A stretch of 64,000 bases of DNA from Psychroserpens mesophilus (GTDB lineage Bacteria; Bacteroidota; Bacteroidia; Flavobacteriales; Flavobacteriaceae), in contig NZ_JXJP01000008.1 in NCBI RefSeq assembly GCF_000826645.1, positions 248,001 through 312,000 on the forward strand. The letters run 5' to 3'. Positions 36,374-44,743 of the stretch are shown piece after piece. The notes under the pieces are model-generated. The model was given only the letters and a program-made list of their open reading frames with translations, was not told where the DNA came from and searched no databases. A program made the position numbers and the translations under genes. Position 1 is the stretch's first letter, and each line of letters begins with the position of its first letter.

Positions 36374-36958
36374 TTAAGAATTAATTTTTGCTTCAGCTGA
36401 AGCATTTAAATCGTATAATTGTTCTTTTAAGCGATACAATAAATTAAGACGCAATTTTAAATTGTCAATCAAAGCACTAACGGTTAACTCATTTGGACCA
36501 TTTTGGGTGAGTTCTACTGATAGTCGTTTATACTCCTGATTTAACTCAGCAAGTCGTATAACGTAGCCATCAAAAAGCTCTTTGTTTTCTGGAGTTTGTT
36601 TGATTTTAGATAACTCCAGATTAATATTAGCCAAATAATAATCTTCAACCTTCTTTAAATCTGGCGAAATATCACCAAGAGATTTAAGCTGATCTTCTTT
36701 TGTTTGATTTTCGTTTTCTACAACCGTATTCTCAATTGCTTTTGGTTGTTGTGAGAATTTATATGCTGTAAATACCAGACCAATTAAAACGACGATACTT
36801 GCTGCTATTTTTAAAATACTGAAGCGTTTTTTGATTGATGTAACTTCAGGCAAAGCATTGTCTAATTTTTTAATAAAGCGTGCTTCATGACCTTCGCTCA
36901 TTTTTAGTTGCGAATCATTCTTTTCATTTTCAAATAGATGTCTAAGATCTTGTGCCAT
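36374..36958 (-). CDS. Probable anti-sigma factor (single membrane segment)
   Basis: A 194-residue protein. The N-terminal 40 residues are hydrophilic (cytoplasmic, sigma-binding in such proteins). One membrane helix spans about 47-67 (FSILKIAASIVVLIGLVFTA). The periplasmic part is helical and charged, with leucine heptads. Its start overlaps the sigma gene by 17 bases, the usual arrangement for an anti-sigma factor. No zinc-binding HxxxCxxC motif is present, so it is not a ZAS-type protein. It is identified mainly from context. Confidence 0.72.
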   Translation of the reverse strand: MAQDLRHLFENEKNDSQLKMSEGHEARFIKKLDNALPEVTSIKKRFSILKIAASIVVLIGLVFTAYKFSQQPKAIENTVVENENQTKEDQLKSLGDISPDLKKVEDYYLANINLELSKIKQTPENKELFDGYVIRLAELNQEYKRLSVELTQNGPNELTVSALIDNLKLRLNLLYRLKEQLYDLNASAEAKINS

Positions 36959-37493
36959 TTTTAATAGGTGTTAAAAGTGCTTTTAATTTTGATTTTCCTC
37001 TAGAGAGTTGTGTTCTGGATGCTATTTCTGAAATGTTTAAGATTTCAGAAATTTCCTGATGGTCATAGCCTTCCATTAAATACAACATGACAACATATTG
37101 ATACTTATCTGGCAATCTTTGTATAGCATCTTTTACTTCCTCTAAAGTTATTGTATCATCTACTAACCATTCGTTTTCATAATTTGAATCGACTACTTTC
37201 AGGTGCACCTCTTCTAATTCTTGCAAATGTTGCTTTTTAGATTTCAAACAGTCAATACATTTATTAATAACGATACGTTTTAACCAAGCCCCAAAAGTGA
37301 CTTCTGCTTTAAATTGATCTAATTTTGAAAATGCCTTTATAAAAGCTTCCTGTACGATATCTTCAGCTTCCATAGAATCTTTCATAAAGCGCATGGCAAT
37401 AATATACATGCCATCACAATACTGCTTATACAACTGCAGTTGAGCAATGCGATTATTTTGCCTACATTTTTCAATAATATTAGATTGTAGCAT
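36942..37493 (-). CDS. ECF-type RNA polymerase sigma factor
   Basis: The 183-residue sigma factor has only regions 2 and 4. Region 2 contains MKDSMEAEDIVQEAFIKAFS (about 38-57). Region 4 has LPDKYQYVVMLYLMEGYDHQEISEILN and the recognition helix SRTQLSRGKSKLKAL. It is the first gene of the operon, translationally coupled with the anti-sigma factor and followed by the repeat-rich exported protein. ECF factors of this group respond to envelope stress or similar cues. The promoter upstream was not resolved. Confidence 0.93.
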   Translation of the reverse strand: MLQSNIIEKCRQNNRIAQLQLYKQYCDGMYIIAMRFMKDSMEAEDIVQEAFIKAFSKLDQFKAEVTFGAWLKRIVINKCIDCLKSKKQHLQELEEVHLKVVDSNYENEWLVDDTITLEEVKDAIQRLPDKYQYVVMLYLMEGYDHQEISEILNISEIASRTQLSRGKSKLKALLTPIKNGTRS

Positions 37494-37614
37494 CTAAAAC
37501 TTTTTTTGGTTTGGTTCAGTTCAATTTAAAGACGACACAAAAAACAGTGTGTTGCAAAAATCTTTTACTTTTTTTAAAAATATAATAGATATCCTAAAAG
37601 TACGTTAAGTTATA

Positions 37615-37645
37615 TTGCGATATTATTGATTTACCATTATCTTTA
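37615..37645 (+). promoter_or_regulatory. Candidate promoter of the DUF2911-meaB-GT2 operon
   Basis: TTG at 37615-37617 is followed after 20 bases by TATCTTTA (37638-37645), one mismatch from TAnnTTTG. The start near 37652 favours the ATG at 37673 over the TTG at 37655. Confidence 0.5.
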
Positions 37646-37672
37646 TAACCTACTTTGAAATTGAAACTATTT

Positions 37673-38248
37673 ATGAATACGTTTTTGAAACGACTTCTTA
37701 TTGCCCTGTCCATTGTTGCTATTGGACTTTTTATTTACTCCTATTTTGTAGAAGATATTTTTTCTAAACGCTTAAGTCCGAAAGATACTGTAGAGTTTAA
37801 ACTTAACGATTTAAAATTAGAAGTGTTTTACAATAGACCTTCAAAAAAAGGTCGTGAGATTTTTGGAGCTTTAGTTCCTTATGATAAAGTCTGGCGAACT
37901 GGAGCCAATGAAGCAACAACCTTTGAAACCAATAAAAACTTAATGGTTGATGGAATTTATATTCCAACAGGAAAGTATTCAATATGGACGGTTCCAAATG
38001 ACAGCGTTTGGAAAGTCATGTTCAACACCAAACAATATCCTTGGGGAGTTGATGAGCAGATGCAACCTTTATGGGATCCAAACTACGACATTATGGAAAT
38101 TGATGTTCCAGTTGAGGCATTAGATAAAGTTGTAGAGCAATTTACCATTGCATTTGATAATTCTACTGATGACCTTAAACTAACCATGGCTTGGGACAAA
38201 ACAAAAATTGCTGTACCTTTAGTGGTGTTAAAAGACAAAAAGGAATAA
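37673..38248 (+). CDS. DUF2911 domain membrane-anchored protein
   Basis: Starting at the ATG at 37673, the 191-residue protein has one N-terminal membrane helix (LKRLLIALSIVAIGLFIYSYF). A periplasmic DUF2911 domain follows, recognised by YNRPSKKGREIFGALVPYDK, WRTGANEATTFETN and IPTGKYSIWTVPND, ending in an AWDKTKIAVPL strand. DUF2911 proteins are common in Bacteroidota and have no proven activity. The gene begins an apparent operon with meaB (six bases downstream) and a GT2 gene. The upstream TTG would add six residues inside the leader. Confidence 0.88.
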   Translation: MNTFLKRLLIALSIVAIGLFIYSYFVEDIFSKRLSPKDTVEFKLNDLKLEVFYNRPSKKGREIFGALVPYDKVWRTGANEATTFETNKNLMVDGIYIPTGKYSIWTVPNDSVWKVMFNTKQYPWGVDEQMQPLWDPNYDIMEIDVPVEALDKVVEQFTIAFDNSTDDLKLTMAWDKTKIAVPLVVLKDKKE

Positions 38249-38254
38249 AGGCAT

Positions 38255-39328
38255 TTGACCAAAAAATCGAAATCTTCTGCATTACATAATATAGAAGGTG
38301 TTTCTCAATCTGAAATCACCAATGCAACATCTATTTCTAAAATTCAACTAAAACGAAAGGCCAAACCAACAACTCAGGAATTAATTTCTGACATAATAAA
38401 TGGTAACATTACCGCCTTAAGTCGGGCAATTACTCTAGTTGAAAGTTCAAACCCCAAACATTTAAAACAAGCTAACGACATCATAAAAGGGTGTCTTAAA
38501 CATGCCAATGCTTCGGTGAGAATTGGTATTACAGGAGTTCCAGGTGTTGGAAAGAGCACGTTTATTGAAGCCTTCGGAATGCATTTAACTTCCAATGGAA
38601 AAAAAGTCGCTGTTTTAGCTGTCGATCCTAGTAGCAGTTTGAGTAAAGGCAGTATTTTGGGCGATAAAACCCGAATGGAAAATCTGGTAAAAAATGAAAA
38701 TGCGTTTATCAGACCTTCGCCTTCAGGAACTTCCTTAGGTGGTGTGGCTCGTAAAACTCGTGAAACCATTATTTTATGTGAAGCTGCTGGATTTGAAACT
38801 ATTATGATTGAAACCGTAGGTGTCGGTCAAAGTGAAACTGCAGTTCATAGTATGGTTGATTTCTTTTTATTGCTGAAATTAGCTGGAGCTGGTGACGAAC
38901 TGCAAGGAATTAAACGTGGCATTATTGAAATGGCTGATGCGATTGCAATTAATAAGGCAGATGGTGATAATCTTAAGGCTGCACAACTTGCTAAAGTTGA
39001 ATTTAATAGAGCCTTACATTTATATCCTCAAAAAGATTCAGAATGGCAACCTAAAGTCATGTTATGCAGTGCTCTAAAGCAGGAAGGCATTGAAGAACTT
39101 TGGAAACTTATTGCATCTTATATAGAACATACTAAAACTAACAACTACTTCGAACATCACAGAAGAGAGCAAAATAAATTCTGGTTGTTACAAACTATTG
39201 AGGACCGATTAAAATCAGATTTTTTTAGTCAGCCTAAAATAAAAGAAGCCCTAAAATTACAGTTGCAACTCATTGAAGATGGTAAGACCACTCCTTTTGC
39301 TGCTGCTGAATATTTACTTAGTTTATAA
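38255..39328 (+). CDS. meaB: Methylmalonyl-CoA mutase-associated GTPase MeaB (ArgK)
   Basis: A 357-residue G3E GTPase that protects and reloads adenosylcobalamin on methylmalonyl-CoA mutase. The P-loop is GVPGVGKST. AVDPSSSLSKGSILGDKTRM is the characteristic switch region, IETVGVGQSE is Walker B, and the NKAD guanine-recognition motif follows. The first 50 residues are a charged extension. No ATG is near, so the gene starts with TTG at 38255, six bases after the DUF2911 stop. The mutase genes are outside the window. Its cofactor partner PduO is at 25653. Confidence 0.93.
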   Translation: MTKKSKSSALHNIEGVSQSEITNATSISKIQLKRKAKPTTQELISDIINGNITALSRAITLVESSNPKHLKQANDIIKGCLKHANASVRIGITGVPGVGKSTFIEAFGMHLTSNGKKVAVLAVDPSSSLSKGSILGDKTRMENLVKNENAFIRPSPSGTSLGGVARKTRETIILCEAAGFETIMIETVGVGQSETAVHSMVDFFLLLKLAGAGDELQGIKRGIIEMADAIAINKADGDNLKAAQLAKVEFNRALHLYPQKDSEWQPKVMLCSALKQEGIEELWKLIASYIEHTKTNNYFEHHRREQNKFWLLQTIEDRLKSDFFSQPKIKEALKLQLQLIEDGKTTPFAAAEYLLSL

Positions 39329-39329
39329 A

Positions 39330-40046
39330 ATGCTGTTTGAATTCACCATAATTGTTCCTGTTTATAATGAAGAAGCTAATCTGGAACGTCTTGAAAAAGA
39401 ACTTTTGACTTTTATAAATAGTTCTAAAACAGCAACTAAAGTATTATTTGTTAACGATGGCTCAACAGATGGAAGTCAAATTAGCATCGCAGCGATTTGT
39501 GACAGAAATCCCAATTTTAATTTTTTATTATTTGATAACAACTACGGATTGAGTGCTGCTCTAAAAGCTGGTTTTGATTATGCAGATACTGAACTTGTTG
39601 GATATATCGATTCCGATTTACAAACCTCTCCAAAAGACTTCAATCTACTTTTAGAACACATAACCAATCATGAATTAGTGACAGGTGTGCGCACAAATCG
39701 AAATGATAGTTTTATAAAAAAGACAGCTTCAGCAACTGCTAACAGGATACGTCGCAAGTTCACGAAAGACGGCATAGACGACACGGGCTGCCCATTGAAA
39801 GTTATTAGAACCGAAAATGCCAAACGCATTCCTATGTTTAAAGGTTTACATCGTTTTTTACCTGCAATGATTCTGCTTCAAGGTGGACGTGTGAAGCAAA
39901 TTTCTGTTCAACATTTTCCAAGAGTGGCTGGTACTTCAAAATTTGGAATTGGCAATCGATTACTTGGACCTTTATCAGATTGTTTTGTGTATTTATGGAT
40001 GAAGAAAAAGTATATTAACTACCACGTGATAGATTCAAAATTGTGA
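39330..40046 (+). CDS. Family 2 glycosyltransferase (dolichol-phosphate-mannose synthase-like)
   Basis: With the ATG at 39330, one base after the meaB stop, the product has 238 residues and begins directly with the GT2 strand FTIIVPVYNEEANL. The longer frame would overlap meaB by 56 bases. VNDGSTDGSQ, YIDSDLQTSPKDF (DxD) and TGVRTNRNDSF are typical of DPM1/GtrB-like enzymes. No C-terminal membrane helices are present, so it is the short soluble form. It would transfer a sugar to a polyprenyl phosphate at the membrane. The acceptor and sugar are unknown. Confidence 0.88.
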   Translation: MLFEFTIIVPVYNEEANLERLEKELLTFINSSKTATKVLFVNDGSTDGSQISIAAICDRNPNFNFLLFDNNYGLSAALKAGFDYADTELVGYIDSDLQTSPKDFNLLLEHITNHELVTGVRTNRNDSFIKKTASATANRIRRKFTKDGIDDTGCPLKVIRTENAKRIPMFKGLHRFLPAMILLQGGRVKQISVQHFPRVAGTSKFGIGNRLLGPLSDCFVYLWMKKKYINYHVIDSKL

Positions 40047-40049
40047 CCT

Positions 40050-40622
40050 CTACTTCAATTTAAATCGCGATTGTAAATATTTATCTAATTTATAAAACAT
40101 AAATCCAGATAACCCTCCAAAAATAAAACCACTCACAACATCTAATGGATAGTGTGCACCCACGTAAATTCTACTGTAACCCATTCCTATAGCCCAAATA
40201 ATAAGAATAATAGGTAGGTATTTATATCTAGATCTTAAGATTAAACTTGTAAACACGGCAACAGCCATTGAATTAGAAGAATGTCCGGAAAAATAGCCAA
40301 ATCGACCACCACAACTACTCCTTACCAAACGCATAACTTGTGACACACCATCTTCATGACATGGCCTAAATCTTTCAAAGCCATTTTTAAACAAATTTGT
40401 GACCTGATCTGTAAAAGAAATCATGAGTGCTATGACCACAAGAGTGAGCACAAACATTTTAGTATTAAGTCGTTTATACATTAAATACGCTAGCAGTGCA
40501 TAAAACGGTACCCAATTAAATTTATAGGTATACGCTAACCAAAAGGGATCCCAATAGGTATTACCCAAACCATTTAAATATATAAATAACTCTTTATCGT
40601 ATTCTATTAATTGTTCAATCAT
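40050..40622 (-). CDS. PAP2 family lipid phosphatase
   Basis: A 190-residue membrane phosphatase with five hydrophobic helices. The three PAP2 motifs are present: KNGFERFRP (C1), YFSGHSSNS (C2) and SRIYVGAHYPLDV (C3), the last carrying the catalytic His. Such enzymes dephosphorylate phosphatidate or undecaprenyl pyrophosphate, and the latter would link it to the many undecaprenyl-dependent genes of the window. The start codon overlaps the stop of the upstream 75-residue gene (TAATG). It converges with the GT2 gene three bases away. Confidence 0.92.
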   Translation of the reverse strand: MIEQLIEYDKELFIYLNGLGNTYWDPFWLAYTYKFNWVPFYALLAYLMYKRLNTKMFVLTLVVIALMISFTDQVTNLFKNGFERFRPCHEDGVSQVMRLVRSSCGGRFGYFSGHSSNSMAVAVFTSLILRSRYKYLPIILIIWAIGMGYSRIYVGAHYPLDVVSGFIFGGLSGFMFYKLDKYLQSRFKLK

Positions 40623-40849
40623 TAATCATCGTATCTTGAAACTTCTCTATCGTAGAAATCAGTTGCAGACTGAATAAGATTTTCAGCTTCAGCTTCTATT
40701 TCTTTTTGATCATGCTCATCAAACTCCTCAAACCACTCGACTTCATCGTCTTCAAGGTTAATGATGAATCTAGGAAATTCTGTATGAATCACATAAATCG
40801 CATTGGGAAAATCTGTGTTGTCGCCTAGAATGAATTTTGGAAGTTCCAT
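40622..40849 (-). CDS. Small acidic protein of unknown function
   Basis: A 75-residue cytoplasmic protein, strongly acidic (EDDEVEWFEEFDEHDQKEIEAE), opening MELPKFILGDN with a hydrophobic beta stretch in the middle (AIYVIHTEFPRFIINL). No motif or family is recognised. It is coupled to the PAP2 gene through a TAATG overlap and starts 18 bases after the MATE gene end. Short acidic proteins like this are often conserved in flavobacteria next to membrane phosphatase genes. Confidence 0.75.
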   Translation of the reverse strand: MELPKFILGDNTDFPNAIYVIHTEFPRFIINLEDDEVEWFEEFDEHDQKEIEAEAENLIQSATDFYDREVSRYDD

Positions 40850-40867
40850 ATGTCGTTTTGAGTCTTT

Positions 40868-42244
40868 TTAATTGTTTGACAAAATTAACTTTTTCGTAAG
40901 ATAATTAAACCTAATAAATAATAAAATTGCTGCCACTGTTAATCCTGCTAATAAGCCCATCCAAATACCGAAGCTTCCATAGGCTTCCTCTTTTCCAAGG
41001 AAATAACTTATTGGAAAGCCAATAATCCAATAGGAAACAAAGGTAATCAAAGTTGGGATTTTCACATCTTGCAATCCTCTTAGAGCTCCTAAAACCACCA
41101 CTTGAATTCCATCGCTCACTTGAAAAATAGCAGCAGCTATCATTAATTTGGCAGCAATACCAACCACTTCAGTATTATCAACTAAATTAGTTGCATCATT
41201 GAAATCTACATATATCTTTGGAAGTTGGTCATGAAATATAAAAAATACTATTCCGAAGCAAACCGACAAAATAGTGGTCAACAAAAAAATGGAAAAAGCG
41301 ATTCGTCGTAATTCAAAATATTGATGCAAGCCTTTTTGATTCCCAACCCTAATCATAGATGCTACGCTTAATCCCATGGCAACCATAAAGGTCATTGAAG
41401 ATAAATTTAAAGCTATTTGGTTTGCGGCTTGTGGATTCTTTCCTAGTAAACCACTCAACCAAATAGCTGCTGTAAAGATAGCTACTTCAAAAAACATCTG
41501 CATAGCACTTGGATACCCTAAACTAATTACCTTTTTCAGCATTAATTTATCAAGAATAAACAATTTGATTTGTGTTACATAAGCTCTCGACTTTTCTCGC
41601 TTTGTGAGCAACCACCAAAGATGAATAACCATAATTACTCTTGACACTAAAGTACCATAGGCTGCTCCCACAATTCCCATTTCTGGACAACCAAATTTAC
41701 CAAAGATGAGTACATAATTTAATAACACATTAATTATATTGGCTAGAATTGTAGCATACATAGGATATCTTGTTAATGAAAGTCCGTCACTAAATTGCTT
41801 AAATGCCTGAAAAATTATTAATGGGATTAACGAAAATGCTACAAGATTAAGATAAGGCAATGCAAGTTCTACAACCTCTACAGGCTGCTTCATAAAATAC
41901 AGTAGTGGTTTTGCGACAAATACAGATAAAAATAATACAAGACCTAAAATAGTACACAAGAATAAGCCATGCTTAAATGAAGATTTTCCTTCTTTGAAAT
42001 TGTTAGCAGCATCTGCTTCAGCTACAAGAGGTGTTATAGCAGTTGAAAAGCCAATACCAATAGACATGGCTATGAACATAAAACTATTACCCAGTGATAC
42101 AGCTGCTAATTCTGCTGTACCTAGCTGACCAACCATGATATTGTCAACAAACTGCACAAATGTATGCCCAAGCATTCCCAACATCACAGGTGCAGCCAAT
42201 TGCCAGTTTAATCTAAATTCTCTAGTATAATCTGTTAATTTCAA
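40868..42244 (-). CDS. MATE family multidrug efflux transporter
   Basis: Twelve membrane helices in about 458 residues and the N-terminal LAAPVMLGMLGHTFVQFVDN pattern identify a NorM-type Na+ or H+ driven antiporter. I use the TTG at 42244, giving KLTDYTREFRLNW after the initiator, as in relatives. The alternative TTG at 42274 lies inside a perfect promoter -7 box (42264-42271) and so cannot be transcribed from it. No ATG is available near the start. It is the first gene of a group with the 75-residue protein and PAP2 phosphatase. Confidence 0.88.
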   Translation of the reverse strand: MKLTDYTREFRLNWQLAAPVMLGMLGHTFVQFVDNIMVGQLGTAELAAVSLGNSFMFIAMSIGIGFSTAITPLVAEADAANNFKEGKSSFKHGLFLCTILGLVLFLSVFVAKPLLYFMKQPVEVVELALPYLNLVAFSLIPLIIFQAFKQFSDGLSLTRYPMYATILANIINVLLNYVLIFGKFGCPEMGIVGAAYGTLVSRVIMVIHLWWLLTKREKSRAYVTQIKLFILDKLMLKKVISLGYPSAMQMFFEVAIFTAAIWLSGLLGKNPQAANQIALNLSSMTFMVAMGLSVASMIRVGNQKGLHQYFELRRIAFSIFLLTTILSVCFGIVFFIFHDQLPKIYVDFNDATNLVDNTEVVGIAAKLMIAAAIFQVSDGIQVVVLGALRGLQDVKIPTLITFVSYWIIGFPISYFLGKEEAYGSFGIWMGLLAGLTVAAILLFIRFNYLTKKLILSNN

Positions 42245-42263
42245 TGTATAATTATTGTGTGGG

Positions 42264-42271
42264 CAAAGGTA
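42264..42271 (-). promoter_or_regulatory. -7 box of the MATE gene promoter
   Basis: On the minus strand TACCTTTG is a perfect TAnnTTTG box. The -33 element is unclear. The start near 42257 lies about 13 bases before the TTG start of the MATE gene. Confidence 0.5.
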
Positions 42272-42522
42272 CAAGTTTGAAAGCTACTAGCTATTGCACA
42301 TCATTGAAATGTAAAAAATCGACATCCAATAGACTGAAAATTATAATGTTATGAACTAAAATTGTTAATAAGTTGAATTCCGTTTGCTTAGTCAGAACGA
42401 TTGAAAGCATTATTTTTACTTCATCAATACCTTATTTTAGTAGGTTAGGTATTTGGGGTAGAAACTTTTTTAGCTATTATTTTAGAGGGATTTAAAAATT
42501 TTGTTGTTAAAAAACGTTTCAG

Positions 42523-42557
42523 ACAAAAAGAGGATTTATTCCTCTTTTTGTTGTTTT
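42523..42557 (+). terminator. Strong terminator-like hairpin
   Basis: A 12-base-pair perfect stem (ACAAAAAGAGGA / TCCTCTTTTTGT) with loop TTTAT is followed by TGTTTT. It reads best as a terminator on the plus strand, although no annotated plus-strand gene lies upstream of it, which raises the small-RNA possibility. Confidence 0.55.
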
Positions 42558-42564
42558 AAATGGT

Positions 42565-42586
42565 TGTGTTATTTAACACATTTTTT
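42565..42586 (+). promoter_or_regulatory. Palindrome TGTGTTA-TT-TAACACA followed by T6
   Basis: Seven-base arms and a two-base centre form a perfect palindrome, then TTTTTT. It could be a transcription-factor operator for the PD40 gene or a second terminator. Confidence 0.5.
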
Positions 42587-42633
42587 GAACTTTGATTTAC
42601 AAGGTTTTGTAAATTATGGTCCAAATACTCATT

Positions 42634-43581
42634 ATGAAATATATTATTCTTATCTGTTTTTACTTAATCTCAATCGTAAATGTAATCGCTCAAGAGATGA
42701 AACCCCAACCTTTTTTAGAAACTGTTGTAACTCAATTTCCAAATGTGAGAGATAGTGCATTAACTGCAAATGAAAATGAAGTTGTTTTTTCGGCTCAAAG
42801 CATAATGGGAGATGTTTCTGCATTAATATACATAGGTAAAACAAAAACTGGTTGGACAAAACCTGAAGTGCTTTCTTTTTCTGGACAGTATTTTGATATT
42901 GAACCGTTTTTTTCAGGTGACGGACTTACCTTATATTTTGTTTCAAACAGACCTTTGAACACAACATCTTCAAAAACTAAAGATTTCGACATTTGGTTTG
43001 TAACCAGAGCTAATATACATGAAAAATGGTCTGAACCTCAAAATTTAGGAGCTCCAATAAATACCGAAATGAATGAATTTTATCCTGTGGTTACAGATTC
43101 GAAAAACCTATATTTTACACTCGACAATCCTTCTTTAAATCGCAAAGATGATATTTACGTAAGTGAATTTAAAAATGGTGTATATACAACTCCGAAGCCA
43201 CTCGGAGACTCTATCAATTCTGATGGATATGAGTTTAATGCCTTTGTAGCTCCTAATGAATCCTTTTTAATTTACACTTGCTATAATAGAGAAGATGGTC
43301 ATGGTAGTGGTGACTTATATATCAGTTACAAACTTGCTAATAAAGGTTGGAGTGAAGCCAAAAACATGGGAAAAACTATCAATTCAGATAAAATGGATTA
43401 TTGTCCGTTTGTTGACGTTAATTCTGAAACCTTTTATTTTACGAGTAAACGGAAAGCTTCAGATTTAAATTTTAATTCAAAACTAACACTTGAAGAACTA
43501 AAAAAGTATTTTAATCGCTATGAAAATGGATTGAGCAGATTATACAAAACATCCATTTCAGAAATCATAAAAAACGAATAA
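42634..43581 (+). CDS. PD40/WD40-like beta-propeller exported protein
   Basis: Starting at the ATG at 42634, the 315-residue protein has a signal peptide (KYIILICFYLISIVNVIAQ). A TolB-like propeller follows with PD40 strands: FFSGDGLTLYFVSNR, DFDIWFVTR, NEFYPVVTDSKNLYFT, YEFNAFVAPNESFLIYTC and DYCPFVDVNSETFYFTS. Such exported propellers often bind peptidoglycan or act as sensors. It stands alone, with the ATP-grasp gene convergent two bases after its end. The alternative ATG at 42616 would add six residues before the signal peptide. Confidence 0.88.
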   Translation: MKYIILICFYLISIVNVIAQEMKPQPFLETVVTQFPNVRDSALTANENEVVFSAQSIMGDVSALIYIGKTKTGWTKPEVLSFSGQYFDIEPFFSGDGLTLYFVSNRPLNTTSSKTKDFDIWFVTRANIHEKWSEPQNLGAPINTEMNEFYPVVTDSKNLYFTLDNPSLNRKDDIYVSEFKNGVYTTPKPLGDSINSDGYEFNAFVAPNESFLIYTCYNREDGHGSGDLYISYKLANKGWSEAKNMGKTINSDKMDYCPFVDVNSETFYFTSKRKASDLNFNSKLTLEELKKYFNRYENGLSRLYKTSISEIIKNE

Positions 43582-43583
43582 AC

Positions 43584-44693
43584 CTAGAAACGTCTTCCCA
43601 ACCACTCTATAAATTTAAAGCATGTTGGTATTGGATCTTTAAGAAATGACTTAGCTTCCGAATTATTAAGTAGAAATTTTTTCTTAAATAGAAATGAAGG
43701 ATTGCGTCTGATAGACTTCAATACACCTTTTAGACGCATGTAATGAATCTCATCAAATTGTTTCCTTTCAATCATTTCATCCATGGCCAGTTGAATTGCT
43801 AAATCTGGAAAATTAATTCCAGCAAATTTTGAACCTTCAACACTTCCCCAAAAACGAGCATTAATTTCAATAATTTTATAATCATTTTTGTTAGAATCGA
43901 ATCGTAAATCAATATGTGCAACACCAGACCAGTTTAGTTTTTGCATCAATTGTTTAACAACTGACAACACCTCTTCATTTTTCAGAAACTCAAAACCCAA
44001 TTGAGGTGCAAAAGCATTATGTCCTTGTAAATTTCCTTTTTGAATGGTATGGGTTAGAACATTCCCATTTTGGCAAAGTACACTGCAATCTATATCATAA
44101 CCATCAATATATTCTTGAATAAAAAAATCTTTAAAATCGGTATGTTTTTTTAAATACTTATCGAGTTTCGCTTTCGTTTCAAATTTTGATATACCATCAC
44201 CACCTTTTTCATGCAGTGGTTTCATTAAAACTGGAAAGTGCAATCTGAATTCATTATTAAAATAAGAATTTAAGCTATCGAAATATTGAGATTTGGGATG
44301 GGGAAGCTTATGAAAATCAAGAAAAACACTTAATTGATGTTTGTCAATAGCTGTTTCAAAATCATGTATTTTTGGAAGAGGAATTACTTTAACAGAAGGT
44401 GGTAAAAAGTGAGAATTATTAATAAAAAATCTAATTTCATTTTCTGCTATTGGAATAATCACCGAAATATTATGGGTTGCAACCTCTTGAATTACAAAAT
44501 CAAGCCATTCTTGATCAGTTGTGCTTTTATAAAATTTGTAATAATTTGTATTTTTAGAATATTTAGTACCAGTTCGTTTCTTATTGGACAGAACAAAAAG
44601 CTTGTAATCTGAATTTTCAGACAAACAATTCATGACAGATAAAGCCCAAGTGCTATTACCATCTGGAATTAAAACATTAAGCTCTGAACTCAT
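43584..44693 (-). CDS. ATP-grasp domain ligase (carbamoyl-phosphate-synthase-like)
   Basis: A 369-residue cytoplasmic enzyme. An N-terminal Rossmann-like domain (VLIPDGNSTWALSVMNCL) precedes an ATP-grasp core with FPVLMKPLHEKGGDGISKF (the ATP lid lysine), IQEYIDGYDIDCSVL and the metal-binding IIEINARFWGS. It belongs to the PurK/CarB-like ATP-grasp group, which forms amide or carboxyl bonds, often with amino acids. No partner genes reveal the substrate. It converges with the PD40 gene. Upstream a TATATTTA box (44726-44733) lies inside the gap. Confidence 0.82.
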   Translation of the reverse strand: MSSELNVLIPDGNSTWALSVMNCLSENSDYKLFVLSNKKRTGTKYSKNTNYYKFYKSTTDQEWLDFVIQEVATHNISVIIPIAENEIRFFINNSHFLPPSVKVIPLPKIHDFETAIDKHQLSVFLDFHKLPHPKSQYFDSLNSYFNNEFRLHFPVLMKPLHEKGGDGISKFETKAKLDKYLKKHTDFKDFFIQEYIDGYDIDCSVLCQNGNVLTHTIQKGNLQGHNAFAPQLGFEFLKNEEVLSVVKQLMQKLNWSGVAHIDLRFDSNKNDYKIIEINARFWGSVEGSKFAGINFPDLAIQLAMDEMIERKQFDEIHYMRLKGVLKSIRRNPSFLFKKKFLLNNSEAKSFLKDPIPTCFKFIEWLGRRF

Positions 44694-44743
44694 GAAAACG
44701 GGGAAACGTTAGTCAATTGATTTTTTAAATATAATACCTTTTT

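Larger units (their letters stand above)
42275..42615 (+). other. Long intergenic region with two strong hairpins
   Basis: No coding frame of credible quality was seen in the 341 bases between the divergent MATE and PD40 genes. The region contains a possible -7-like TATTTTTA (42411-42418), an inverted repeat AATACCT / AGGTATT around 42425-42452, and the two hairpins listed separately. It could hold a small RNA of about 135 bases ending at 42557 or a regulatory leader for the PD40 gene. Confidence 0.4.

Noticed and set aside
38374-38769. A 131-codon frame opposite meaB
   Set aside because: The plus-strand MeaB motifs fully explain the region, and the antisense product shows no domain.
42501-42755. 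An 84-codon plus-strand frame before the PD40 gene
   Set aside because: It crosses the two hairpins and overlaps the PD40 start in another frame; the composition is not protein-like.
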